Below are positions 43,101 through 52,515 of a stretch of DNA of 64,000 nucleotides, one piece after another. The number at the start of each line of letters is the position of its first letter. Within the stretch, counting starts at the first letter, position 1. Location: assembly GCA_963971425.1 (NCBI GenBank), contig OZ020518.1:2802263-2866262 (forward strand). Direction: 5' to 3'. This DNA is from Bryoerythrophyllum caledonicum (Eukaryota > Streptophyta > Bryopsida > Pottiales > Pottiaceae). Below the pieces are notes generated by a model, which saw only the letters and a program-made list of their open reading frames with translations, ran no database searches and was not told the DNA's origin. The translations under genes and the position numbers were made by a program.

Positions 43101-45252
43101 TAAAACACGCCCTATCCCCATCCAACGAGGTACCATCCAAGGCGATACACTGAGCCCATACCTCTTTATTATCTTTCTAGAACCTTTATTGAGATGGCTC
43201 CAAAGAGGTAATAATGGCTACACATTTGGCACCTCAAAAATTACTGTAAACTCGGCCGCATATGCCGACGATCTAGCAGCCATCTCCGGTCACCTTAAAT
43301 CACTCCAAATTCAATTAGACAAAATAGACAAATTTTGTCTTTGGACCGGGATGGAACTTGGGGTCCAGATATGTGCCGTAACTGGTTGCCCAAACAAATC
43401 CAAAATAAATCCGACGGCCTTCAAAGCCCTCATTCAAGCCACCAATATCCAATATCGTAGACAACCAATTCCGGTTCTTAACCAAAACCAACCCTACATA
43501 TACCTTGGAATAAATCTAGTCCCATCGTTAAAATGGAAAACTCAAACCCACGCTACTACTACAAAACTTATTAAACAATGCAAGGAACTTACATTATGTC
43601 CGGCTACATTGCAACAAAAAATAAAAATGATTGATACCGTCATACGCCCGGGTATCTCATATAGTTTCTATGCGGTCCCATATTCCATGCCCGCCATAAA
43701 CAAACTGGATAAGAAAATCATAGCCCTACAAAAGAGAGTATGCGGACTTCCTAATTGTACTCCCAATGTCATAACACAACTCCCTCACGAACTATTTGGA
43801 TTAGAAGCTTTTTCCCTCAAAAATGCCTATCTATGGTGCATTGGAGAACAACTCCAGAATGCACTTAACGACAAAGGACGACTAGGACTAATCTATAGTG
43901 GACTCCTTCGGCACATCCTTGCCATCTATGGAGGAGCACAATACCTCCAAAGACTTAAAAGATCTGATTGCCTTCGGTCCCCTATTACCCGCACACTTTT
44001 TTTACTAAAAACAGAAGGCCAAACATTCCTAAAAAGCACGCTAGAAGATTTCCTACTAGGCCCCACGCCACTCGAACAAAACTGGATAAATGAAATACAT
44101 AACCTCCCAAGACTTAACCGACAATTATCCGACAAACTATTACAAAAACTTTTTTCTGCAAACATTACCGATATAAAACAAATTACACTACCAAATGGTA
44201 CACACCTTATGGACGACAAGAGCTACAAAACATTCTACGGCACCCCCCATAAATTAATAAAAAGTGCACTAAATATTGCAAAACAACTTTTTTGTCATCC
44301 CCCATGTCTCCCTGTATGCCCCAACCCTTGCACCACTCACGCCACACCATACACACTCAAAGACTCATACATCATTGATCACAACGACACCCACCACAAC
44401 ATCAACCCCCCACTAATCCCCCCAAACCCGCCACATTCACGACCATATACCCCTCCACCACATATATTAAAAAATCCTTCCATACACCCAATAAACAACA
44501 TAACCGCGCATAAACATAGAAAGTACATTGACTCTTACAACATAAACAAACAATATACGTCATACCTATGCCATTGGACCCACAACAACACCACCTACGC
44601 CAAATGGCTCCCACAAAGAAATCTTTTCCCTTGGCACAACCCAAATACTTCCTTACATAACACTGAAATCCTCACACAATACTACCTCAGAACTCAAAAC
44701 AATTATTACCTAAATATCACACAATTACACCACCCTCAAGCACAACCTCGAGATAGAAGATTTATCACACCACCTATTATTATCCCCCTCCTTAACATCT
44801 TTACAACCGAATGTAATCCTGAAATTGACATCCTCGCACAAACAAATACAATCAAAATACAACAAGATAATGCCGACATATACGAAGATAATGGGAGACA
44901 TCTAATAACCATACCACTCGCTAGACTACAATGGTTGTGGAACCAATATCACAACGCACTACAAACCCCCATTAACATTGAACCAATACCCCAAACATTC
45001 GAAACCGAAATTGTTTGGCTATACCAAAGATATAACTACCGAATACCCAAAAATGACCCCCTCAAAAATGCACACTACACATTACCCGATCCTATCTTAG
45101 ACTACCTCATTACATCAATGAATATCACACATTCATACTTCTCATCCCCGTTACGTGTTCCACAAAAATCTCAAAATTCTACTCTCCATTCGAATGGGAT
45201 CAGATTTTTGGATCTCTTGGAAAAACTTTTGATTATAGGTGGAGCGGAATAG
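40135..45252 (+). CDS. LINE A ORF2, part 1: 2A, APE endonuclease, reverse transcriptase (1705 codons)
   Basis: Domains in order. The 2A-like leader is 1-17. An unassigned N-terminal region is 18-230. The APE endonuclease is about 233-495, with TWNAS, IQETKL (Glu), RGGLLMLI, CGDFNRD, SLIDGFYI and NSDHFPI (final Asp-His). A linker with basic helices follows. The reverse transcriptase is about 810-1080, with APGPDHIPNSILKNM, NHRPIALANTIYK, EGFRAERSTTRQL, YIDFKNAFGSID, QRGTIQGDTLSPYLF and the catalytic AYADDLAAIS at about 1041. A long post-RT region (1080-1670) has a Cys/Pro cluster. The frame is lost near 45150, where other copies have one more G (SSP followed by VTCST); after that this frame runs to an unrelated stop at 45252. 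Intact catalytic motifs suggest recent activity. The open frame starts at TTG 40135; the first ATG is 40186. Confidence 0.9.
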   Translation: MKLLIILGGDIETNPGPMPNVFLNHPKTHKKVSKIYFIPNTIKLHPEYQHLASSFAPLLKNNHILHHTYSTLYPNISHYIHQKNDHPPPHILFALITTLHPSIDECNNITNQHSTNTNPTHWTNILLNTLSSLHNPPERHIDIPHPYTKFLEENQHLLEHKTSLHNDLYNFIHSQTSPPSPDELQLKFPYFPHNLILEALRCFEPIHDYTHPTPTPAYISPPLYNHENIDNRNTYITTWNASTLNTALPCIHNLTTHTNTPPAIIAIQETKLTATKSTKYIQKLSTKYIQKLFPKYKIIFNNTHSLTGCIQQRRPYTPARGGLLMLIHQTYAFPRNITKIPTPANISPYLQIIELTNRPLQPWLILHLYMPSDTEDSRLIPVIQNSITSQVNTYTNHTIILCGDFNRDIALIGRRNGVILTPPLDIDYQWQRYTNDLDLHLIPTDTQYSRQGGLNYTHTSLIDGFYIKTPNHTQYTSTTNTTTNLNSDHFPIQLNIPHNTLISRPPTTINSNNIKILNPIPKENLANFNTIFFEKNSLLIDSLTDTLSNHQHLTQIQWKEACTTLDQIINEISSTLEKTCKAPPIPQLTPRTSKQGGYLPRKLAKKWKQHLVTYHTIRKTIHIAKTNQNWRTHPILSELQNLRHPEIPQIPLPNIHHEDWLIDIATIAKNANKEARKITTKYARECVKKAISKYRQLYETSPKKIHRKVFKNNTNLPLDCISDQNNNILTNPDDIANEIHFQQSRNNSPTTPPCHFQPQHIPTCTCGVRQYPWHGLDGLTIDKRGVPTTPLHTYYNRDTYNMCLKNLGTNKAPGPDHIPNSILKNMPPRFHDLLSLFFLHCYKQKSIPTSWKTSLTILLYKKGNPSELPNHRPIALANTIYKLYTSTLTSILSAYGETHQILHESQEGFRAERSTTRQLQTLIAALEDAKFSNKDIYILYIDFKNAFGSIDHPRLLAIMSDLGYPEDAVTLVGNIYSQSTTTYTGEFFGKTRPIPIQRGTIQGDTLSPYLFIIFLEPLLRWLQRGNNGYTFGTSKITVNSAAYADDLAAISGHLKSLQIQLDKIDKFCLWTGMELGVQICAVTGCPNKSKINPTAFKALIQATNIQYRRQPIPVLNQNQPYIYLGINLVPSLKWKTQTHATTTKLIKQCKELTLCPATLQQKIKMIDTVIRPGISYSFYAVPYSMPAINKLDKKIIALQKRVCGLPNCTPNVITQLPHELFGLEAFSLKNAYLWCIGEQLQNALNDKGRLGLIYSGLLRHILAIYGGAQYLQRLKRSDCLRSPITRTLFLLKTEGQTFLKSTLEDFLLGPTPLEQNWINEIHNLPRLNRQLSDKLLQKLFSANITDIKQITLPNGTHLMDDKSYKTFYGTPHKLIKSALNIAKQLFCHPPCLPVCPNPCTTHATPYTLKDSYIIDHNDTHHNINPPLIPPNPPHSRPYTPPPHILKNPSIHPINNITAHKHRKYIDSYNINKQYTSYLCHWTHNNTTYAKWLPQRNLFPWHNPNTSLHNTEILTQYYLRTQNNYYLNITQLHHPQAQPRDRRFITPPIIIPLLNIFTTECNPEIDILAQTNTIKIQQDNADIYEDNGRHLITIPLARLQWLWNQYHNALQTPINIEPIPQTFETEIVWLYQRYNYRIPKNDPLKNAHYTLPDPILDYLITSMNITHSYFSSPLRVPQKSQNSTLHSNGIRFLDLLEKLLIIGGAE

Positions 45253-45674
45253 GCCTTGCACACCCTCACAACAAAGAAGAAACCCAACAAGCAATACATT
45301 GGGCACGCCTAGCGGCAAACAATGACCCTGACCGCAACATCACCATTATTATCACTCCCGACACTCATTGGTACCACAACTCTAATCCACACTCAGGCCC
45401 ATTCCCGGACTCACACATCATAGTACTATTTGAAGCTGACACTATGACTTACAAAGAACCCACTATACCGCCGCATATACAAACACCCCGCCTCGAACCA
45501 ACAACCCTACGTATCCTATGTATACATCACCAAACTCAAGAAATTGGTAATCTAGAAAACCTCACTCATCTCACTTTGATAGCAAAAAATCTAAACATTA
45601 ACAAAGTATACACCACAACCGCCTCTCCCACACCCATTCTAACCCGTGTACACCGCAACAAAAAAATGGTCTAA
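45152..45674 (+). CDS. LINE A ORF2, part 2: linker in a second frame
   Basis: After the one-base shift near 45150 the homologous sequence continues in another frame (FGSLGKTFDYRW, LAHPHNKEETQQAIHWARLA, MTYKEPTIP). It stops at 45672, just after a run of seven A. Copy D shows the same linker in its 37780-38031 frame. No enzymatic motif seen. Confidence 0.75.
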
Positions 45675-47244
45675 AACCCCCTACACAAACATCTCCGCAG
45701 CACCAATTACCGAACTAAGCCTCCCCCTCTCCTACTACCAAATTAATACAGACCTTAAATTTGACCCCAACTTTAGTTACTACACTGAAGGCTCCTTTAA
45801 AGAACCAACAGAAGTAAGCCCGGGACACTGGCACCAAGAAAAAGCCGGTTATGGGATATACAATTCAACCAAACAAATTAAATCAGGCAAAAGACTACAT
45901 GGACTCCAAAATATTCTAAGAGCCGAAATGATGGCTATACATAAAACCCTTAAAATAATCACAACTAAATACCCAAATGAACCGGCTCACATTTTTACAG
46001 ATTGTGTAAATGTACTATACCTCCTTAATACACACATTAAACACCCTACTTTACACAATAGTCATCCGGACAAAACTATCCTTACATCTATGGTTGAAAT
46101 GCTCCAAAACCGTACACAGATTACTACACTCCACAAAGTCCGAGCCCATGCTAATATCGACGGTAATGAACAAGCCGACAAACTCGCAAAGGAAGGAAGA
46201 GAAAAATCCCACAAGAATGCCGAACACCCATACAAACACGCCCATGCCACCCCATATTACTTTCATAGATATGCATGGCCCTCCATGGGAGAAACTCCCG
46301 ATAAAGGCCCCATACGATTCTTGGACAAATACCTTAAAAAACATGATCTTATATATAACCTAGAAAAACTTACAGAAAACTTCCCCAATATTGATAAATG
46401 GACTGGCAACCCAAACATTCACAACGCACTGTCCAATAACTTTTGGAAAAACCCCTTTATAACGGATCCACAAATCACATGCCTAATTAAATTCCGCACG
46501 GGACAATACATGGGTAATGCCCGCAAACAACTCTTTTTTGGAGTAGATAGATTTCCTACAATTACATGTCCAATTTGCAACTCCACGGACCCAGATACAT
46601 GGCTACATGTCTTACTCAAGTGCCAAAACCCCCATATACACTCACTAATTGTCAAAAGACATAACAAAGCCGTATGGGCTATTCGCAAACTACTTATATC
46701 ATCAACCAAATCCCGGTGTTTCATTCTTATGAATGCCGGAACCTTTAATGACAACCCACAAGAAAATACGGTCCCTCCTTGGCTGTTACCCTGCACCTGT
46801 CATACTCAAAGATGCCACTGCAATGCAAGATTCAAACCGGACCTATTATGTGTTAGAGGACTTTCATACAAAGACCCCCCACCAAACCACATAGACCCTA
46901 GTCTCACCATCCAATTTATTGAATTCACATATTGCAATGATAGATTCTCTCCAGACACCATCTCAAATAAAACAAACAAATACCAACCACTACTTGACGA
47001 TATCCATGCACTAGGATGGAAAGTAGACCCCATCATTGTCATCACCGCGGGTGCTAGAGCCACCACCTACATCCCCTCAATGACAACTCTTGAAGAAACC
47101 TTTAAAATCCCCATCACTTCAATCAAAACCACCTTTTCAAATATTAACACTATTGCAATCCAACATGCTATGTTGATACTCCTACATAAATGTAAACTTG
47201 AAAACAAACAACCCCTTCTGGACGCCTTTAACCCCCCTCCATAG
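45646..47244 (+). CDS. LINE A ORF2, part 3: RNase H, Cys/His finger, restriction-like endonuclease
   Basis: A 532-codon frame overlaps the previous one at the A-run. RNase H is at residues about 40-190. The first catalytic site reads YYTEGS instead of the YYTDGS of the other copies, while the Glu (RAEMMAIHKT), Asp (FTDCVNVLY) and the last site (RAHANIDGNEQADK) are present. At about 308 there is C-P-I-C with a downstream His and Cys (finger), then KRHNKAVW (339), a CTCHTQRCHC cluster, FKPDLLCV (397), IQFIEFTYCND (422) and KTNKYQPL (442), followed by GWKVDPIIVITAGARAT. Finger, RHN, K/R-P-D, acidic residue and K-x3-Y in this order are the signature of the R2-type restriction-like endonuclease. 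Together with the APE this gives two endonucleases in one element. Confidence 0.8.
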   Translation: MYTATKKWSKTPYTNISAAPITELSLPLSYYQINTDLKFDPNFSYYTEGSFKEPTEVSPGHWHQEKAGYGIYNSTKQIKSGKRLHGLQNILRAEMMAIHKTLKIITTKYPNEPAHIFTDCVNVLYLLNTHIKHPTLHNSHPDKTILTSMVEMLQNRTQITTLHKVRAHANIDGNEQADKLAKEGREKSHKNAEHPYKHAHATPYYFHRYAWPSMGETPDKGPIRFLDKYLKKHDLIYNLEKLTENFPNIDKWTGNPNIHNALSNNFWKNPFITDPQITCLIKFRTGQYMGNARKQLFFGVDRFPTITCPICNSTDPDTWLHVLLKCQNPHIHSLIVKRHNKAVWAIRKLLISSTKSRCFILMNAGTFNDNPQENTVPPWLLPCTCHTQRCHCNARFKPDLLCVRGLSYKDPPPNHIDPSLTIQFIEFTYCNDRFSPDTISNKTNKYQPLLDDIHALGWKVDPIIVITAGARATTYIPSMTTLEETFKIPITSIKTTFSNINTIAIQHAMLILLHKCKLENKQPLLDAFNPPP

Positions 47245-47349
47245 ATCTACAATTTCATTTTTTGCACTTCACCGTACTTGCCCTCCCTCTTTTAAGACTC
47301 TCTGGGACCAAGGGTCCTCTGGTATCGGTTACTTGTTACTGGGTACATA
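47245..47349 (+). other. LINE A 3' UTR, first part
   Basis: It ends GGTTACTTGTTACTGGGTACAT. In copies D and B the comparable place (GTTACTTGTTACATAGTGTC in D) runs straight into the folded tail, showing where the 47350-52515 element inserted. Confidence 0.7.
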
Positions 47350-47918
47350 AACATGCAATTAAGCAATTATGCACTTGGCCATTTAAAAGTGCACTTGGGT
47401 ACAACAGCGGCCATTGCGAACAAAAGTGGCAAACTTGCAAAAAAAAAAAAAATCAAAGAAAAAAAAAATTTCCAAAGGAAAAAAAATTGAGCTTTTGCAA
47501 CAATATTACGTACAATTATGGTTGTAAATATTGGAAGCGATTTTTAGGCATTTTCAACTCATTTTTGGTGGCCCCTCGTTAATACTAGATAAATGTGTAT
47601 TTAATATTGTTTCACAATATTTCAAAGATAGATTTGAAGGATTGTAGTATACAAACAGGCGCAATCACAAAAAAACATACTTTATGTAAGGGTTGGCAAT
47701 TGATTAAAAGATATTCTACGTAGTACATAATGCATACAATGGTGGAAACTAAATGTAGATGCTTCTACAAATGGACTTAGCACCAATAGTGAAAATACCT
47801 TTACTCTATAGGATAATGACATAACGTCTTATATCACCTTTAGAATATACTACTCTTACACATACACCATATATCAATTACCATACACAACTAGTATACT
47901 CTCATAAAGGCACACTAT

Positions 47919-48179
47919 CTACTCCATAGAATTTAGGGCTGCTTCCAAACGGTCGTCATCGATAGCTTTGGTTTGCATTGCAATATATTGTTGTATGTGA
48001 GCCTTTGCTGATTGAAGAATGCGAATCCTGCTTTCAACCTGCACTCCAAATACATTGCGCTTTCTCCACCCGTTGGCCCCGGACATGGTTCTTTCCGGTG
48101 AATCTACCCATGAAAAAATGCATGCATCTTTCTCTACCCAACTATGGCTCTCCCCAGATGGCTCCCATAATGAATCCAT
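47919..48179 (-). CDS. Hypothetical 86-codon frame, possibly an exon remnant
   Basis: The composition is protein-like, ending in an amphipathic helix (VESRIRILQSAKAHIQQYIA) then TKAIDDDRLEAALNSME and stop. Its upstream side abuts the truncated family-1 MITE at 48190, so any earlier exon is lost or remote. It could be the tail of a transposase or a captured gene fragment. No family recognised. Confidence 0.3.
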   Translation of the reverse strand: MDSLWEPSGESHSWVEKDACIFSWVDSPERTMSGANGWRKRNVFGVQVESRIRILQSAKAHIQQYIAMQTKAIDDDRLEAALNSME

Positions 48180-48189
48180 GCAAGCGGTC

Positions 48190-48660
48190 AGGTTTACACC
48201 ACATATTGTTGTGGAAAAAATAAAAAGTGAAAAATAAAAAGATATCTAGGTATTATTTGGAAAACAAGAAGTTTTTTTGGTACCTTGCCCAACACTGACT
48301 GACAATGTGTGAAAATGTTTGACCTGGGTTGGTATGCTATTTTTCACTAAAGACAGGAACTTATTTGACAACATTAAGGGAAATAATATTACTTGCAAGT
48401 ACTGAAAATCTCACATTCAACAAAGTGTCCTAGAAAAAGTTTTTAGACGTGCTCGACTAACCAGCTTCATTTGAAATTCAAAACCCTAAAACTTTTTGAT
48501 CAAATGTCCAATTTAGGTAAAAAATTGTTTTCCTACTAAAGTCTTGGTAATGCCTTTCTATAGTAAAATTTTCAAAGAGAAATGTTGGAAATTGACATCA
48601 TATAAACCTGACCAAACTTTCAAAAAGCCCTTTTTTCACACTTGATCCTTTAGGGGTTAA
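48190..48660 (+). mobile_element. Partial family-1 MITE
   Basis: Matches the right half of the 10098 copy (GGTTTACACCACATATTGTT, AGTGAAAAATAAAAAGATA) and ends CTTTAGGGGTTAA. Confidence 0.75.
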
Positions 48661-49771
48661 ATATGCTACACCACTTCTACATCCCTAAACATTGGTGAAA
48701 AATGGAACTTATACCATATCTGACCTGATGATAATGAATCTAGATCATGTGTGATGCAATCTTTTGAATCCAACTGAACTGAAACGAAGGGAATCCACAA
48801 AATCTAGGGAAGAAAATGAACCATGTTGTCTACTTGCTATTACTGACACCATTGGAACTTGTTACAATTGCCAATAAAAGAAATGATTTGTACATCTACA
48901 TAAAGGTTATTCTACAAACAACATTGTATAGAAGATCAATCAACAATCAATCTTAAACTTGTATAAAAATAAATGTTTACCTTAAAATACGTTGCAGGTG
49001 TTAGCGGTATACGCACTGATGCTTGATGGCGTTCAACATTAAATCACCATTTTGTTGTTGTTGTTGACCATGTTTTTCAACCCTTCCCATTTTACCTGCA
49101 ACACATGTATAAAATTGATATGGTAAACTATGCGATAAAAACTCCTAAGTATCTTCGTATTACATATCGCCCGAAATTTTAATATAACATGTAAAAAGTT
49201 TAAGCATAAGGAGAAACAAAGCAAAAGGCCCAATGTTCAAAAGTCAAATTTTGACTAGTATACTTCAGGCACAAGGTTCCAACATGGATATAAGGTTTCT
49301 ATGCAAATCTAAAGGTCATTTCTCTTCCCAGTTTCTAAGGTCAGTCTCTTGCAATCTAAACCTTAAGGCCATGTGCATTTTTACTTCATTCACTTATTTC
49401 TGTCAACTTTGTATACTATATAGATTGGAGGAAATTTGCATATCAAGGAGATTTTTGCGAATTTGGTAAGCTTTTAACTTTGTTTCTGTTCTGCACATCA
49501 AGGAACTCCAAGATTAGATTCATGATGATTGAAGGTCAGTTAGAGTTACAATAGAGAGCAGTACCAATACTCGTACACACAAATAAGGACATGAACTTAA
49601 GTATGTTTTAAATTGCACATTCAACAAAAGTTCAACATTCACACAAGATAGCAGTCAACAACTAGAGAGTGCTATTGAAATACTGACACAAAAACCACAC
49701 AAAACTGAAGTCAAGAGAGTAGCTCATAAAATGGCTCTAAATCCTGAGTGTAGCACATCAGCGCACTATCT
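48661..49771. other. No gene seen
   Basis: AT-rich interior of the 47350-52515 element. Short frames only. Confidence 0.5.
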
Positions 49772-49862
49772 GAAACCCTAGCCTCTGCAACCAAACCCTA
49801 GCCGCCACTACCAAACCCTAGCCTCTGCAACCAAACCCTAGCCGCCACTACCATACCCTAGC
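49772..49862. promoter_or_regulatory. Cluster of telo-box-like AAACCCTAGCC repeats
   Basis: Five copies of A(A/T)ACCCTAGCC alternate with CTCTGCAACC and GCCACTACC, forming a tandem of about 38 bp. AAACCCTA is the plant telo-box found near transcription starts of translation-related genes. One more copy is at 50829. No coding start follows here, so this may be a captured promoter. Confidence 0.55.
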
Positions 49863-49910
49863 CGCCGTTGCCATGGATTTCGCGTGACGGTCATGGAATA
49901 AACGTAGACT

Positions 49911-51025
49911 AGAGGTGTGCGCGCACACCCCCAACTGCTGCTGCTCCTCCACCGACCATGTCCAGTTTCCGCAGTGCTATGACGGCGTTGACCCCAACGA
50001 CCAGTACGCAAATCATAACACGGTCTCCTTTGACGTGAACATGCGTGCCTAGGACGACGGGCTGTAGGGGCCGGAGAATGTGGGCACCGGGTGTGTGTTT
50101 TGCCGGATCGCTCTCTATGGATTCGATCCGCCCTAGTACAAGAAGCATCGCGGGTTCTGGGAGTCGGTTTGCTGCCGTGGAAAGAAGGTTACCGCGAATC
50201 GAAGTCAGTGTCTTAAAAGGAGTTGACGAGCGAGAGGATGATGCTAGCAAAGCGATACGGCGACTCCGTGATCACAGCTCCGCGATACCAAAGGGGTACG
50301 ACTCCGTGATCGACGTTCTGCGGCAACTCCGTGATCGATCTTCGAAGTTGATAACGTTCTGCGACTCTGTGATGATGTTCTGCAACGTTGATAACGTTCT
50401 GCGGCGTTGTTGACGTTCTGCGACTCGGTGATACGGCGACTCCGTGATCGAGGATCTACGATGATCTCCGTTCTGCGTATACTGTCGACTCCCTGCGAGT
50501 ACTATTCCTGCGAGTACTGACTCCCTGCAAAACCTGTCGNNNNNNNNNNNNNNNNNNNNNNNNNNNNNNNNNNNNNNNNNNNNNNNNNNNNNNNNNNNNN
50601 NNNNNNNNNNNNNNNNNNNNNNNNNNNNNNNNNNNNNNNNNNNNNNNNNNNNNNNNNNNNNNNNNNNNNNNNNNNNNNNNNNNNNNNNNNNNNNNNNNNN
50701 NNNNNNNNNNNNNNNNNNNNNNNNNNNNNNNNNNNNNNNCGAAGGCGCGGGCAGGCGAAGCGAGGGCGGGGCGCGGCGCAGGGCAGGCACAGTGCTACTC
50801 TATAATTTTCCATTTCTTACACTCTCCCAAACCCTAGCCGCCCACAACCTCTCTCCCTCACATCTCCCTTCCATTCCTCTCCCTCACAACTCTTCTCTCC
50901 TCACCCTCCGCCCTCACAAGCCACTCTCTTACAAACCCACAAGCCTCTCCCTCCTCCAAACCCTCTCTCAAACTCACAGCCTCCCTCACAACAACTGCCA
51001 GGGGTGTGCGCGCGCACACCCCTCC
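49911..51025. repeat. GC-rich block bounded by CG-rich palindromes, contains the assembly gap
   Basis: The left palindrome GGTGTGCGCGCACACC is at about 49914-49929 and the right AGGGGTGTGCGCGC-GCACACCCCT at about 51000-51023. CTAG lies just outside each. The interior has repeated CGACTCCGTGATC and GTTCTGCG words, the gap (50540-50739), and a C/T-rich leader-like tract (50800-50990). It may be a small foldback element or a captured promoter plus 5' UTR. Confidence 0.45.
50540..50739. other. Assembly gap, 200 N
   Basis: Exactly 200 ambiguous bases. Open frames drawn across it are meaningless. Confidence 1.
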
Positions 51026-51199
51026 TAGCACTACCCAATGATATCCTCAATTGATACCCTCTAAATGAAAACCCTAATTTTCAAACCCTAATTGATACCC
51101 TGATCCAATACCTAGATTGAAAACCGGATGGTGGTACCTAGGAATTCATACCCTGCTTGTGATACCCTCGCTATTGATACCCAAAGTACCATAGTACAT

Positions 51200-51850
51200 A
51201 AATGGTGTAGAGAATATCTAAAAAAACTCGTTAAAAATGCTTGTTTTAGTGCAATTAGCTTGGATGAAAAAATGAAGTTTTTTTGTAGTTTTAACCGTAG
51301 GATCTCAATAAAGACTTATTAAGTAATATACTCACAAAATTTCATAAAGTTTGACCGCACGGATTGAAAGATTATAATGTTTGAAGTTGAGAAAAGGCTC
51401 ATTTTCATCCCTGCGTTTTCTAGATCAGCAGACTTTGACGTGAATTATTGTCCAATTTTTGCATTTTAAAGGGTCTCAATTAATTACCATAATGTTAAGC
51501 ATGATGTTAGTTTGCTATATACCAATTCTTAGAGGTAGACAATGAGTGTAGCATATTCAAAAAAATTGTGCAATGAGTGGAGGTTCAAAAATTCTCAATT
51601 CACGTTATATTTTTTGGGGAACTCGATATTGTTTTAAATGAGAATCCAAATGGTCAATAAGAAGTTTTACATCACATAATGCTGTAGGAAAAATCAAAAG
51701 TGAATCATACGAAGATCTCAAAGTTTTATGTGGGAAGGTAGAGGTTTTTTGGGTACGTTGGCCGAAAATATGTGACAATGTGTGAAAATAATTGACTTGG
51801 ATTGATATGCTATTTCACCAAATAACTGACTTGAATTGATATGCTATTTC
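51200..51850 (+). mobile_element. Partial family-1 MITE
   Basis: Interior words match the 10098 copy (TTTCATAAAGTTTGACCGCA, GATTGAAAGATTATAATG). The outer ends are not preserved. Confidence 0.7.
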
Positions 51851-52440
51851 ATGGTTGTTACTATTGGAAGCCATTGGACACATGGAGGGAGTCGTTGTGC
51901 CAGATGATGAGCTCTGAGCCCTGGAGTTATATACTATAGTAGAGCATGCACGCAATTTAGGTGGCAAGTACGTTAGTATAATGCAGTTTGAGATGTGTCT
52001 ATTGTTCGGTGGGTGGTATATATTTATATATTGGGTGGTCCATATGATATGTTTGATTTTAGAATCCCCCAGCAATAGTGTGGAATTGCTTGATTATGTA
52101 TGTTTTTGCATTATAAAATACAGTGAGGTACTTTACACTGTCTTAGGAAATTGCATATATATTTTTGTATCTCTTACACATTGTATTTGTAGTGCAGTAC
52201 TCTAAAATCCTATAACAACTCAGAACACATTTATTAGCTCTTTGGGCACATGATTATAATTTTGTAGCAGGATTTGCAAACTAGATTAGAAATCATATAT
52301 TATCTAAAAAAACGTAGCGAATGTTAAAAATATATTACTGATATGAACATGAAGATGCCAATGTTTGACACGACAAACACCAAAATTTTGTGACAAAAAA
52401 CATACAAAACTTTTGCCAAATTTTGATTTAAAAAAAAGTT
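51851..52440. other. No gene seen
   Basis: AT-rich right part of the 47350-52515 element. Confidence 0.5.
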
Positions 52441-52515
52441 ATGAGCAAATAACTTGCGGCTTTCTGCCAGCAACCAGTGCACTTGGCTAAGTGCATAATT
52501 GCTTAATTGCGTGTT

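Larger units (their letters stand above)
47350..52515. mobile_element. 5.2-kb element with about 30-bp TIRs inserted in the LINE A 3' UTR
   Basis: The left end AACATGCAATTAAGCAATTA and the reverse complement of the right end AACACGCAATTAAGCAATTA continue as TGCACTT(G/A)GCCA, giving TIRs of about 30 bp. Target duplication CAT or CATA lies at 47346-47349 and 52516-52519. Removing the element joins the LINE 3' UTR to its folded tail. The interior holds a possible ORF (47919-48179), two partial family-1 MITEs, a GC-rich block with palindromes, and the 200-N gap. No transposase recognised, so the superfamily is undetermined. Confidence 0.65.

Noticed and set aside
40803..44644. Antisense frames within LINE A ORF2
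   Set aside because: Shadows of the strongly supported plus-strand coding sequence.
49909..50413. Overlapping frames on both strands in the GC-rich block
   Set aside because: GC-rich sequence lacks stops by chance; both strands are open and neither shows a family motif.
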